Positions 1 to 7,653 of a stretch of DNA of 64,000 bases are shown here, piece after piece. Each line of letters opens with the position of its first letter. Position 1 is the first letter of the stretch. The position numbers and the translations under genes are program-made. The notes under the pieces were generated by a model. It saw only the letters and a list, made by a program, of their open reading frames with translations. It had not been told where the DNA came from and did not search any database. The stretch comes from CALVGQ01 sp964369385 (GTDB taxonomy: Bacteria > Bacillota_I > Bacilli_A > Erysipelotrichales > Erysipelotrichaceae), in assembly GCA_964369385.1 (NCBI GenBank), contig CAYJEY010000008.1, positions 1 to 64,000 on the forward strand. Direction: 5' to 3'.

Positions 1-19
1 ACTATGCCTTTATTTATTT

Positions 20-646
20 TTATTTTTCGCTTGACTTATCATAGTTGGTCTCCTTCATTTTAGGTAGCAGGATCATTCCTATTGCGGTAAGTACAAATCC
101 AGCTAATATAGCTTCAGCAATGCTATTAGTTATAATAATACCAATAAAAAATGGAAGTAATTCTTGTAGGGATATCCCAATAGCACTTGAATAGGACTGG
201 CCAAAAAAAAGATAAATGCAGCCAAGCACTAATGTTGTATGAATTAGTGTCATCGCGACACCATGTAAAAATAGACCAACTTTAGAGAAGGTGGCCTTCT
301 TTTTAACTATATTTGCAATGATGCCACTTAACCAACCAAGGAAAATACGAGGGCCTAAAACAATGATTAAACTGAATAGACTGCCACTGACAAATGGACT
401 AAACACAAAAGATGTGATTGTTGGTGTGAGTGTGTTGGTAATTAAACTTGTTAAACCAAACACCAGTCCAATAGCCATACCCGGTTTTGGACCAAGTAAT
501 ACTCCTGCTAAAATCACTGGAATATGCAATGTTGTTGCACGGATTGGACCCAGTGGGACATAGCCCAATGGGGTAAGCATGAGCACGAGCTCAATGCTTG
601 CAAAAAGGGTGATGTAGACCATCGTTTTTGTCTTTTTTGATTTCAT
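20..646 (-). CDS. ECF transporter S component (substrate-binding membrane subunit)
   Basis: A 208-residue, very hydrophobic protein with about six membrane segments and a short charged C-terminus. The N-terminal third carries the LGPIRATTLHIPVIL and GVLLGPKPG stretches typical of energy-coupling-factor S components of the ECF_trnsprt family. Such subunits capture a vitamin and dock on a shared EcfA-EcfA'-EcfT module encoded elsewhere. The overall look is closest to the pantothenate-type (PanT-like) group, but substrate cannot be assigned from sequence alone. The start is supported by GGAGG just upstream. It is transcribed away from the yfcE-like gene, with a plausible promoter (TATAAT near 700 on the minus strand) and only a short leader, so no riboswitch is seen. 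Confidence 0.85.
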   Translation of the reverse strand: MKSKKTKTMVYITLFASIELVLMLTPLGYVPLGPIRATTLHIPVILAGVLLGPKPGMAIGLVFGLTSLITNTLTPTITSFVFSPFVSGSLFSLIIVLGPRIFLGWLSGIIANIVKKKATFSKVGLFLHGVAMTLIHTTLVLGCIYLFFGQSYSSAIGISLQELLPFFIGIIITNSIAEAILAGFVLTAIGMILLPKMKETNYDKSSEK

Positions 647-912
647 TTTTCCTCCACTATCGTTCCATCAACTGGATACAATGTTATTGTGGTATTATTA
701 TACACCCGAAATGCGAGAGTTGTAAAGTTGTTTAATTTAAAAAGATGAATTATAATAGGAAAGGATAGTGAGAAAAAAGGTAGATATTTGTAATGATTTA
801 ATATTTATTTAATAAGAAAAAAAATTACATAACGTTGTCAACAACGTAATAAATGTTGATAGAAAAGGAGTGTATATTGAAGTTAAAAATAACCTCAATA
901 TACTAAAAAAAC
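647..912. other. Divergent intergenic region between ECF-S and yfcE-like genes
   Basis: This 266-bp gap holds promoters for both directions. On the minus strand TTTACA and TATAAT (about 18 bp apart) precede the ECF-S gene. Near 832-847 there is a perfect palindrome ACGTTG-TCAA-CAACGT that could be an operator. The right end carries the hairpin leader described separately. No open frame or known riboswitch was seen. Confidence 0.45.
865..906 (+). promoter_or_regulatory. Shine-Dalgarno followed by spacer hairpin / 9-codon leader frame
   Basis: AAGGAG at 865-870 lies 42 nt before the ATG of the yfcE-like gene, and no closer ribosome binding site exists. Between them, 872-885 pairs with 890-903 (14 bp, one A-C mismatch, AAAA loop). 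Folding it out leaves about 10 nt between Shine-Dalgarno and ATG. Alternatively the same Shine-Dalgarno, 6 nt upstream, serves a TTG-initiated 9-codon frame (877-906, MKLKITSIY) that ends 6 nt before the ATG. Both readings come directly from the sequence; which is used is unknown. Confidence 0.6.
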
Positions 913-1461
913 ATGAAATTTTTAGTTGCATCAGATATTCATGGTTCAAAATCATCAGCAGAACACATCTTAAGATTAGTACAAGAGCATCAAGCAGAAA
1001 AAATCTTATTGTTAGGGGATGTTTTATACCATGGACCGCGTAATCCACTACCTGAAGATTATGCACCAAAGGAGGTTGTAGGACTTCTTAATTCAATAGC
1101 GGCAAAAATAATAGCAGTGCGAGGAAACTGCGATAGTGAAGTAGATCAAATGGTACTTGAATTTTCGTTACATCGGGATGATTTAATGATTGTGAATGAG
1201 GGTTGTACAATCATAGCTAGTCATGGTCACATATACTCACCGGAAAACTTACCACAAATGAATGAAGGGGATGCTTTTATTTATGGGCATGTGCATTTAC
1301 CTGTTGCCAAAAAACAAGAAGGAAAATATATTTTAAACCCGGGTAGTATTACCTTACCTAAAGAAAACAATCCAAGAAGTTATGCTGTGTTAGATGAAAA
1401 ATCTTTTACTATTTATGACTTAGAGGATCAAATCTTAAAGCATATCGAATTTGGGAAATAG
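913..1461 (+). CDS. yfcE: YfcE-family metallophosphodiesterase
   Basis: A 182-residue cytoplasmic calcineurin-like phosphoesterase of the YfcE/MJ0936 family. The metal ligands are visible in order: DIHG (about residues 8-11), GDVLYHG (about 35-41), GNCDSE (about 71-76), SHGH (about 104-107) and GHVH (about 126-129). Full length for the family, which hydrolyses phosphodiester model substrates in a Mn-dependent way; the physiological substrate is uncertain. ATG at 913 begins exactly where the family starts (MKFLVASDIHG). It has no adjacent Shine-Dalgarno and relies on the upstream hairpin arrangement. It is followed after 13 bp by the Xre regulator, so the two are probably cotranscribed. Confidence 0.9.
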   Translation: MKFLVASDIHGSKSSAEHILRLVQEHQAEKILLLGDVLYHGPRNPLPEDYAPKEVVGLLNSIAAKIIAVRGNCDSEVDQMVLEFSLHRDDLMIVNEGCTIIASHGHIYSPENLPQMNEGDAFIYGHVHLPVAKKQEGKYILNPGSITLPKENNPRSYAVLDEKSFTIYDLEDQILKHIEFGK

Positions 1462-1474
1462 TGAGGTGATTTAA

Positions 1475-1816
1475 TTGAAATGTTGTGAGCGGATTTTAAC
1501 ATTGCGAATTGAATACAATATGACACAGGCTGAATTAGCTCAAAAGATGAATATTCCTAATAAACAGTTAATTTCCAATTGGGAAAGAGGACGAAATTCT
1601 CCATCAGTAAAACAAGTAATGGATTTAGCTCGTATATTTGGTGTTACTGTGGAATACATTATTGGCATTGAAGATCGTGACTATGTGGATGTGAGTCAAC
1701 TTACTCCACAAGGTAAACAAGTGGTAAAAGAAGTAGTGGCAAAACTGAAATCAATTGAGGGAAGAAAAGTAAAACAAAGACAAGATAAGTTGCAAGACAA
1801 AAGTGAAGCATTGTGA
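1475..1816 (+). CDS. Xre-family helix-turn-helix regulator
   Basis: A 113-residue protein with an N-terminal HTH_3 DNA-binding domain (about residues 8-64: LRIEYNMTQAELAQ, then NKQLISNWERG, then VTVEYIIG) and a charged C-terminal tail of about 40 residues with many Lys, Gln and Glu. It starts with TTG, chosen because GAGGTG at 1464-1469 is well spaced and ATG alternatives lie inside the helix-turn-helix. The tail is too short for a ligand-binding domain, so the signal it senses is not apparent. Confidence 0.85.
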   Translation: MKCCERILTLRIEYNMTQAELAQKMNIPNKQLISNWERGRNSPSVKQVMDLARIFGVTVEYIIGIEDRDYVDVSQLTPQGKQVVKEVVAKLKSIEGRKVKQRQDKLQDKSEAL

Positions 1817-1850
1817 TAAAATAAATAAGACAAAAAGAGGAGAGCAAGAC

Positions 1851-2759
1851 ATGACAAAAGAACCAGTATTAGTAATCTTAGCGGCTGGAATGGGAAGCCG
1901 TTATGGAGGTTTGAAACAAATTGATACAGTAGGAAATAATGGAGAGTCAATCATCGATTTCTCAATCTATGATGCAATCAGAGCAGGATTTAAAAAAGTA
2001 GTACTTATCATTCGTAAAGAACATGAGGAAGCTTTTCGCTCAAATCTTACAAATAAGATTGAAGGTAAAATCGAAGTTGCATTTGCTTATCAAGAGTTAA
2101 AAGATGTACCAGAGGGTATCGTAGTTCCTGAAGGTAGAGAAAAACCATGGGGGACAACACATGCATTACTTGCATGTAGAGATATAGTGGATGGTCCATT
2201 TATGATTTGTAATGCGGATGATTTCTATGGTGCGAGCGCTTATAAAACAATGTATGATTTCCTTAAAACTGAAGTTTCTGATAGCCAGTATGGAATGGTA
2301 GGGTATGTACTTGAAAACACACTTACAGATAATGGAACTGTAACACGCGGTGTTTGTGAAGAAGTAGATGGAAATTTAAGTGCAATTACTGAGATTCAAA
2401 AAATCAGAAAAGTAGATGGAAAAGCTGAATTTGAAGAAAACTCACAATGGGTTGAAGCTCAACCTAACACTCTTGCATCAATGAACTATTGGGGATTCAC
2501 ACCAAAAATATTTGAAGAATGTGAAGCACTCTTTAAATCATTTATTGAAGAAACTATTGAGGAAAATCCAATGAAGTGTGAACATGTAATTCCAACTGCA
2601 GTAGGTGATTTAGTGAAGTCAAAGCAAATCAATGTAAAAGTAATGTCTAGCCAAGACCAATGGTTTGGAGTTACTTACAAAGAAGATAAACCAGGAGTGG
2701 TTGCTTCAATTCAAAACTACAAAGATCAAGGGTTGTATCCATTTGATTTGTGGAAGTAA
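1851..2759 (+). CDS. Nucleotidyltransferase family protein (sugar-phosphate NTP transferase-like)
   Basis: A 302-residue cytoplasmic protein with the NTP_transferase signature LAAGMGSRYGGLKQID at about residues 9-24 and a later NADDFYG metal/substrate segment, as in enzymes that make NDP-sugars from sugar phosphates. Substrate is not determined. The frame is open further upstream to an ATG at 1803, but that would overlap the Xre gene and add unrelated residues; AGGAGAG at 1837-1843 is correctly spaced for ATG 1851. It ends in a strong terminator. No sugar pathway genes lie next to it. Confidence 0.85.
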   Translation: MTKEPVLVILAAGMGSRYGGLKQIDTVGNNGESIIDFSIYDAIRAGFKKVVLIIRKEHEEAFRSNLTNKIEGKIEVAFAYQELKDVPEGIVVPEGREKPWGTTHALLACRDIVDGPFMICNADDFYGASAYKTMYDFLKTEVSDSQYGMVGYVLENTLTDNGTVTRGVCEEVDGNLSAITEIQKIRKVDGKAEFEENSQWVEAQPNTLASMNYWGFTPKIFEECEALFKSFIEETIEENPMKCEHVIPTAVGDLVKSKQINVKVMSSQDQWFGVTYKEDKPGVVASIQNYKDQGLYPFDLWK

Positions 2760-2764
2760 TCTGA

Positions 2765-2788
2765 AACAGGAGAAATCCTGTTTTTTTG
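2765..2788 (+). terminator. Intrinsic terminator after nucleotidyltransferase
   Basis: AACAGGA-GAAA-TCCTGTT followed by a run of T; a GNRA-type tetraloop on a perfect 7-bp stem, immediately after the stop codon. Confidence 0.9.
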
Positions 2789-2847
2789 TTGAATAGGACA
2801 TAATTAATTCCAAAATGTAAGAATTTCAATTCATTGTCGCATTATGC

Positions 2848-2875
2848 TTGCATAAATGTAAAAATTAAATATAAT
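2848..2875 (+). promoter_or_regulatory. Sigma-A promoter for TSCPD gene
   Basis: TTGCAT (2848-2853), a 16-bp spacer and TATAAT (2870-2875), placed about 27 bp before the start codon of the downstream gene. Confidence 0.6.
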
Positions 2876-2901
2876 TATTTATAGTAATTGAGGTGAGTGA
2901 A

Positions 2902-3144
2902 ATGAACTATAAAACTAAGGGTGTTTGTGCGAGAAATATTACGATTGAACTTGATGGAACAAAGATTAAATCTATAAATTTTGAAGGAGGCTGTCCAGGA
3001 AATTTATTAGGGATTAGTCAAATCGTAGTAGGTATGGAAGCAAAGGATGTTATCGAAAAATTTAAAGGGGTAACATGTGGTGCAAAATCAACATCATGTC
3101 CTGATCAATTAGCTTGTGCTTTATCGCAAATGATGCAGGGATAA
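2902..3144 (+). CDS. TSCPD domain protein (TIGR03905 type)
   Basis: An 80-residue protein that consists of a TSCPD domain: conserved cysteines at GVCARN, GGCPGN, VTCGAK and the name-giving STSCPDQLACAL. The domain also occurs at the C-terminus of some ribonucleotide reductases and as stand-alone proteins of unknown role; the cysteines suggest metal binding or redox function. ATG 2902 is preferred over GTG 2893 because GAGGTG at 2890-2895 gives a 6-nt spacing. It is monocistronic, with its own promoter and terminator. Confidence 0.85.
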   Translation: MNYKTKGVCARNITIELDGTKIKSINFEGGCPGNLLGISQIVVGMEAKDVIEKFKGVTCGAKSTSCPDQLACALSQMMQG

Positions 3145-3150
3145 GTAAAG

Positions 3151-3181
3151 AAATGCATCTAGATTGATGCATTTTATTTTA
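3151..3181 (+). terminator. Intrinsic terminator after TSCPD gene
   Basis: AAATGCATC-tagatt-GATGCATTT followed by TATTTTAT; a perfect 9-bp stem with a U-rich tail. Confidence 0.85.
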
Positions 3182-3262
3182 TAATTTTAAGTTATCAATA
3201 TTTATGTATTTGAGTTATAAAAATTTATGTTAAAATAATACTAATAGTAAGGAGGACATCAT

Positions 3263-4471
3263 ATGAATACTGGATACATTGAGCTGTTGGCAATGGGTAT
3301 GTTTTTCATTTACCAAATTGGGGTATTAAAATATGCTGTTCAAATCTTAGTAAAAGGTACACAAAAGTTATTAACCATTTATAGTGTTGCGATTATTAAT
3401 TGTATCTTAGCTACTATCTATGTGATTTTAGAATTACCAATGAGTAGTTTGTTTGTACTGATTATTCTAATACTTGCGATTGAGTTTAAACTTATGTCTA
3501 ATGCAGGATGGGTTCAGACACTTTGTGGAGCTGTGATATTCTCTATGCACATTGCATCAACGACGATTTTAATTCAATCAATCATAAACTGGCTAATTTA
3601 TAATACCAATCTTTCATTTGCGAATGAATTTGAACATCGTGCATTTGTGTTGTATATCACATGCTTTACACTATACGCATTTGTTCAACCATTTGTAGAG
3701 CGAGTGTTTGATTCATCACAAATTCAGCGTGTAACAACAGTACCTAAATATTCTGTATTGCTATTATGTGCGATTCTAGGTTTGGTTTTCTTTGAAACAA
3801 TACATATCATTATTATATTAGAGCGTTCGTATTTTTCAACGCAACTTTTATTGAGCGTTGCCTCATCTTTGTTTGTTATTGGGACATTCTATTTCTTATT
3901 TACTTATGGAATTTCTCTAGTAAATGCATCATTTTATAAACGTAAATCAGATGCAGTAAAAGAAGAAAAAGAAACGATTGAAGAAGCAAAAGCAAGGTTA
4001 AGTAGAAGAATAGAGAGAGATTCACTTACGGGGGTATTTAGTCGTAGTTATGGTTTAGAGTTATTATCTGATTTAACGGAAAGTGAATTTTTGACTTTCA
4101 GCATACTTTATGTTGATATCAATGCTTTAAAGTTTACTAATGATGCATATGGTCATGAAGCTGGTGATCGCTTAATTGTAAGAATAGCAAACGCACTATG
4201 TGAATCAATTCGAGAAAAAGATACAGTTGCTCGCTTAGGTGGAGATGAATTTATCGTCATTGCAGAGTGTGAAAGCAGTGATGTTGTAAAAGAAATATTA
4301 GAGAGAATTGAGTTAAATATTTTAAAAGAAGATAAAGAAGAAAACTTCACAGTCAGCGCTAGTATTGGTTCTATCTTTGTCGACAACAGTTTAAAGGCAA
4401 GAGGCGTAGATTATATTTTATCTCAAGCAGATAGAATCATGCGCGAAAATAAAGAAAAGTTTTATAAGTAG
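3263..4471 (+). CDS. Membrane diguanylate cyclase (7TM-GGDEF)
   Basis: A 402-residue protein with about seven predicted membrane helices in the first 225 residues, a charged linker helix (KEEKETIEEAKARLSRRIERD) and a C-terminal GGDEF domain. The active-site motif RLGGDEF is intact at about residue 330, and REKD five residues before it matches the RxxD inhibitory I-site, so it is probably an active, feedback-inhibited c-di-GMP synthase. The membrane part resembles a sensor but no named domain was recognised. AAGGAGG upstream supports the start. The next gene, 15 bp downstream, has the same architecture. Confidence 0.88.
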   Translation: MNTGYIELLAMGMFFIYQIGVLKYAVQILVKGTQKLLTIYSVAIINCILATIYVILELPMSSLFVLIILILAIEFKLMSNAGWVQTLCGAVIFSMHIASTTILIQSIINWLIYNTNLSFANEFEHRAFVLYITCFTLYAFVQPFVERVFDSSQIQRVTTVPKYSVLLLCAILGLVFFETIHIIIILERSYFSTQLLLSVASSLFVIGTFYFLFTYGISLVNASFYKRKSDAVKEEKETIEEAKARLSRRIERDSLTGVFSRSYGLELLSDLTESEFLTFSILYVDINALKFTNDAYGHEAGDRLIVRIANALCESIREKDTVARLGGDEFIVIAECESSDVVKEILERIELNILKEDKEENFTVSASIGSIFVDNSLKARGVDYILSQADRIMRENKEKFYK

Positions 4472-4486
4472 GGAAGGAGAATCATT

Positions 4487-5713
4487 ATGATAGGTTTGTA
4501 TGTATTATTTGCAGTAGTTTATACTGTATATCACTTTACATTTTTCTCCTACTCATCTTATATATTTAATTATACTGAAAGAAGAAAGTTTTGGGGTTCA
4601 ATAAGTTGTCTAATCAATATAACGTATTGGATTGGCTATCATATGATGTTTGGAATAGAGGCAGAACCATTATTAGCAATAACATTTCCAATATTACTTG
4701 TAATAGAATACATGTGTATTTTTAAATTAAATTTATTTACTTCAATGTATATTTCATTTACATTTGCACTGAACTTATTCGCTAAACGTTTAATTTTATT
4801 AGCAAGTATACCTTTATTTATCGGAGGAAGTGTATTTGAAGTAATGAGCGATCCAAGGTATTACTTATCTGTTATTGGAATTTCAAGTTTACTTTCTGTT
4901 AATACGATAACTTTGGCAAGAAAAAGCCTATCAAAAATATATTTAGATACAATTTTATCTGATAAGAAAAATATTCAGTTCTTAACTGGAGTTTTTGCAA
5001 TTATTTATACAACTATTGTAGCAATGTCGTTTGCAATTATTGATCCAGTAACTAGTGGTAATTTACTATATTACTATGCAATTGTAGGATTATTCTTCTT
5101 GCTGGCATTTGTTTTGTTTATTGTATATGCATACGATCTTGCAAATTTACGTATTACAGCAGCGAATGTAAAAATGGCTGAAGAAGCAAATAAGCAGGAT
5201 CTTGAAATTGTTGATGAACTTCAAAAACAGGCATCTACAGATGCATTAACCGGGATGTTAACACGTGACGAATTTGAAGAAAGACTTAAATTTCTTCTTA
5301 AGAAAAATAAGAAAATATTTGTTGTGTTCATTGATATTGATGGTTTAAAATATGCAAATGATGAATTTGGACATCGTGAAGGTGACTTCTATATTACAAA
5401 AGTGTCTCACATTGCTCAAAAATATTTTCCTAATGCTCACATTGGAAGATATGGTGGGGATGAAGTTCTTGTAGTAGAAGAATATACGAATGAAATGCAT
5501 GTCAATTCAAAAGTTGTAAAATGCTACAATGAGGTTGGACAAATTTCCACAAAATACGAAAAGAACTATCCAACTTCAATTAGTTATGGAATTGTATTTG
5601 TAAAACCTGGAGATCAAATGAAGTTGGATGAAATCATCAAATTAGGAGACTCTAGGATGTACGAAATGAAAAAGTTAAGACAAAAACATCGTAAGGTTGA
5701 AAAGATAAAGTAA
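4487..5713 (+). CDS. Membrane GGDEF protein with altered GGDEV motif
   Basis: A 408-residue paralogue-like protein with about seven membrane helices (residues 1-230) and a C-terminal GGDEF domain. The motif reads RYGGDEV, with the catalytic Gly-Gly-Asp-Glu kept and the last Phe replaced by Val; the substrate-binding DIDGLKYANDEFGH segment is present. No RxxD I-site precedes the motif. It may be active without product inhibition or be a weak enzyme. It is probably in one operon with the preceding cyclase (AAGGAGA ribosome binding site, 15-bp gap) and ends at a bidirectional terminator shared with the TraB-family gene. Confidence 0.85.
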   Translation: MIGLYVLFAVVYTVYHFTFFSYSSYIFNYTERRKFWGSISCLINITYWIGYHMMFGIEAEPLLAITFPILLVIEYMCIFKLNLFTSMYISFTFALNLFAKRLILLASIPLFIGGSVFEVMSDPRYYLSVIGISSLLSVNTITLARKSLSKIYLDTILSDKKNIQFLTGVFAIIYTTIVAMSFAIIDPVTSGNLLYYYAIVGLFFLLAFVLFIVYAYDLANLRITAANVKMAEEANKQDLEIVDELQKQASTDALTGMLTRDEFEERLKFLLKKNKKIFVVFIDIDGLKYANDEFGHREGDFYITKVSHIAQKYFPNAHIGRYGGDEVLVVEEYTNEMHVNSKVVKCYNEVGQISTKYEKNYPTSISYGIVFVKPGDQMKLDEIIKLGDSRMYEMKKLRQKHRKVEKIK

Positions 5714-5742
5714 AGGTGTATGGAATTTTCCATACACCTTTT
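5714..5742. terminator. Bidirectional terminator between GGDEF and TraB genes
   Basis: AAGGTGTATGG-aatt-CCATACACCTT, an 11-bp perfect stem with A and T runs on either side; serves two convergent genes. Confidence 0.9.
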
Positions 5743-6895
5743 AAAATAAATGTTGAATGACTTCAAATCCACCAATGAGGGTACCAATAGTACTAAAAAG
5801 ATTGGCAAGGATTACAACAAGTAAGACATGTGTTACTCGGTTACGATAGAAGCCTTTGATACTTTTGACATCATCACTCATCGTTTCAAAGTCTTTTACT
5901 TGAGGTTTGCGTAAATAGATTTCACTAAGACCTGCAAACCAACCTGCAGCTAGTAAAGGATTTAAAGAAGTAATCGGAGCTGCAATAAATGCAACAAGGA
6001 TGCTTAAAATATGACCACCCGCAAGCAATACACCAATGGCAGATAATGAGCCATTCCATAAAATCCATGCACTTAACTGAGCAAGTGCTACTGTAGATGA
6101 TTGACTAAATCCATAGGTAATTAAACCAAGAATGAAAGCTGGAATAATCCAACCAGACACTTTGCTCCATTTTGACTTTGGAGGAACAGTAGAGATTTCT
6201 TTAATGTTGATTTTTGTATGAATTGCTTTTTTAATTCCAGGAACATGAGCAGCACCTACTACGGCAACGATTGTTTCGCCTTTAGCATGTTTAATTTTGT
6301 GGGCTAAAAATTGATCGCGTTCATGGATAAGTACTTCGGCAACAATTGGAAATTCCTTTTGAACTTGCGAAAGAGCACTTTCTAAAAGTTCAGATTGTTT
6401 TAGGTTCTCGATATCTTCTTCAGTGACTTCTTCATTTTCAAAAATACTTGAAAATAATGAAGAAAATAGTTTTGCTTTTTGGAATAATGAGTGTTTACGC
6501 CAAATTCTTGAAAATGTAGTTTGAATGTTGCGATCAACACATACAATAGGAATATTAGATTGTTTGGCAGAAGAGATGGCTTGAGTCATCTCTTGTCCTG
6601 CATGGACGTTCATTTTTGTAGCCATACGTTTTTGATATGAAGAGAGTATAATGTTCACAAGTAATGAGCCAACCTTCTTCTTTTTAATTACTTCGATAAT
6701 ATCAGTATCTGACCACTTTTTGGGGTTTTGAATACTACGGTAGCGTTCCTGATCAAGTTCTATACATATGCAATCAGGTTGGAGTTCATCTATTATTTCT
6801 TTCACTTCATCAGCAGAGCGTTGAGATACGTGAGCAGTACCAATGAGGTGAATTTTTTTGTGATTTACTTCAATTAGTGTGACATTGTTTTGCAT
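5741..6895 (-). CDS. TraB/GumN-family membrane protein
   Basis: A 384-residue protein of the TraB family. The N-terminal domain has the GTAHVS motif (about residues 19-24) and a second conserved GAAHVPG (about 218-224), which form the putative metal-dependent protease-like site. The C-terminal 130 residues hold three or four membrane helices. The family is conserved across life but the biochemical role in bacteria is unsettled; an archetype in enterococci inhibits pheromone signalling. AGAGGAT upstream supports ATG at 6895. It is monocistronic and convergent with the GGDEF pair. Confidence 0.85.
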   Translation of the reverse strand: MQNNVTLIEVNHKKIHLIGTAHVSQRSADEVKEIIDELQPDCICIELDQERYRSIQNPKKWSDTDIIEVIKKKKVGSLLVNIILSSYQKRMATKMNVHAGQEMTQAISSAKQSNIPIVCVDRNIQTTFSRIWRKHSLFQKAKLFSSLFSSIFENEEVTEEDIENLKQSELLESALSQVQKEFPIVAEVLIHERDQFLAHKIKHAKGETIVAVVGAAHVPGIKKAIHTKINIKEISTVPPKSKWSKVSGWIIPAFILGLITYGFSQSSTVALAQLSAWILWNGSLSAIGVLLAGGHILSILVAFIAAPITSLNPLLAAGWFAGLSEIYLRKPQVKDFETMSDDVKSIKGFYRNRVTHVLLVVILANLFSTIGTLIGGFEVIQHLF

Positions 6896-7022
6896 GGTTC
6901 ATCCTCTTTTCTTATTTATTGTAACGCAAGCAATGGGACATGACTAGAAGATTTTGATTAAAGTGTAGTAAAAATGAATAAGATATCATAGAAAGTCAAA
7001 GCTAAAACAAGGAGGTTTTGCT

Positions 7023-7574
7023 ATGTATAAAATATGTATGAGTATATTGATTGGTTTGATTTGTATTGTGGCTGGGGGGATTTATTATAATGTTGATCAA
7101 ATTTCAAAACAAACATCCATTCCAACACCAACACAAGTTCCGATCACTTCAGAATTAAGTGATCGTCTTGTTTTAAGTGGTAATCAAGTCAATCAACTTG
7201 TCTCTAGCTATAGTGGTGATCATGTTAGTCAACTCGAAATTGAATTGAAGGAAGAAGAAATAGAAGTAAGCATAGAAGTAAATGAACAGCTAGTTAGTTT
7301 ATTAAACATGCAAAAGATAGAAATGCTAGATTTATTTTATGGCGAAATGTTGAATTGCTCATTTACAATTGAACAAAAACAAATATCAATTAAATCATGT
7401 CAAGTAGGGGTGCTTGAGATACCTCAAAGTCTATATGAAGCACAATTATCAAAAATGAATGCTCAACTTTTAGAATGGGTAGAAATGTATGGAATAAAAG
7501 ACGTTATTATGCTGGATGATGCTGTAGAAATAAGAGGTGATGTATCTTTTGTGATACAAGAATTAATGAAGTAA
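7023..7574 (+). CDS. Membrane-anchored hypothetical protein
   Basis: A 183-residue protein with a single N-terminal membrane anchor (about residues 5-23) and an extracytoplasmic domain of about 155 residues rich in Gln, Glu and Ser with a few prolines at the boundary (PTPTQVP). There is no lipobox; two cysteines occur in the mature part (about residues 119 and 133). No family was recognised. AAGGAGG 9 nt upstream makes the start convincing. It precedes the c-di-AMP operon in the same orientation but has a gap of about 80 bp with a separate -10-like TATAAT. Confidence 0.7.
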   Translation: MYKICMSILIGLICIVAGGIYYNVDQISKQTSIPTPTQVPITSELSDRLVLSGNQVNQLVSSYSGDHVSQLEIELKEEEIEVSIEVNEQLVSLLNMQKIEMLDLFYGEMLNCSFTIEQKQISIKSCQVGVLEIPQSLYEAQLSKMNAQLLEWVEMYGIKDVIMLDDAVEIRGDVSFVIQELMK

Positions 7575-7653
7575 GTCAGTTAAAAAAACCGTATAGTCTT
7601 TAATGCTCTTTTGAACTATGTTATAATAACTAAGATTGGAAGGAGGTACTGCG

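Noticed and set aside
647..912. Possible vitamin riboswitch before the ECF-S gene
   Set aside because: The distance from the likely transcription start to the ATG is only about 50 nt and none of the known folate, thiamine, preQ1 or cobalamin motifs could be matched.
1803..1850. Upstream start for the nucleotidyltransferase
   Set aside because: It would overlap the Xre gene and lacks a ribosome binding site, while ATG 1851 has AGGAGAG at the right distance and fits the family start.
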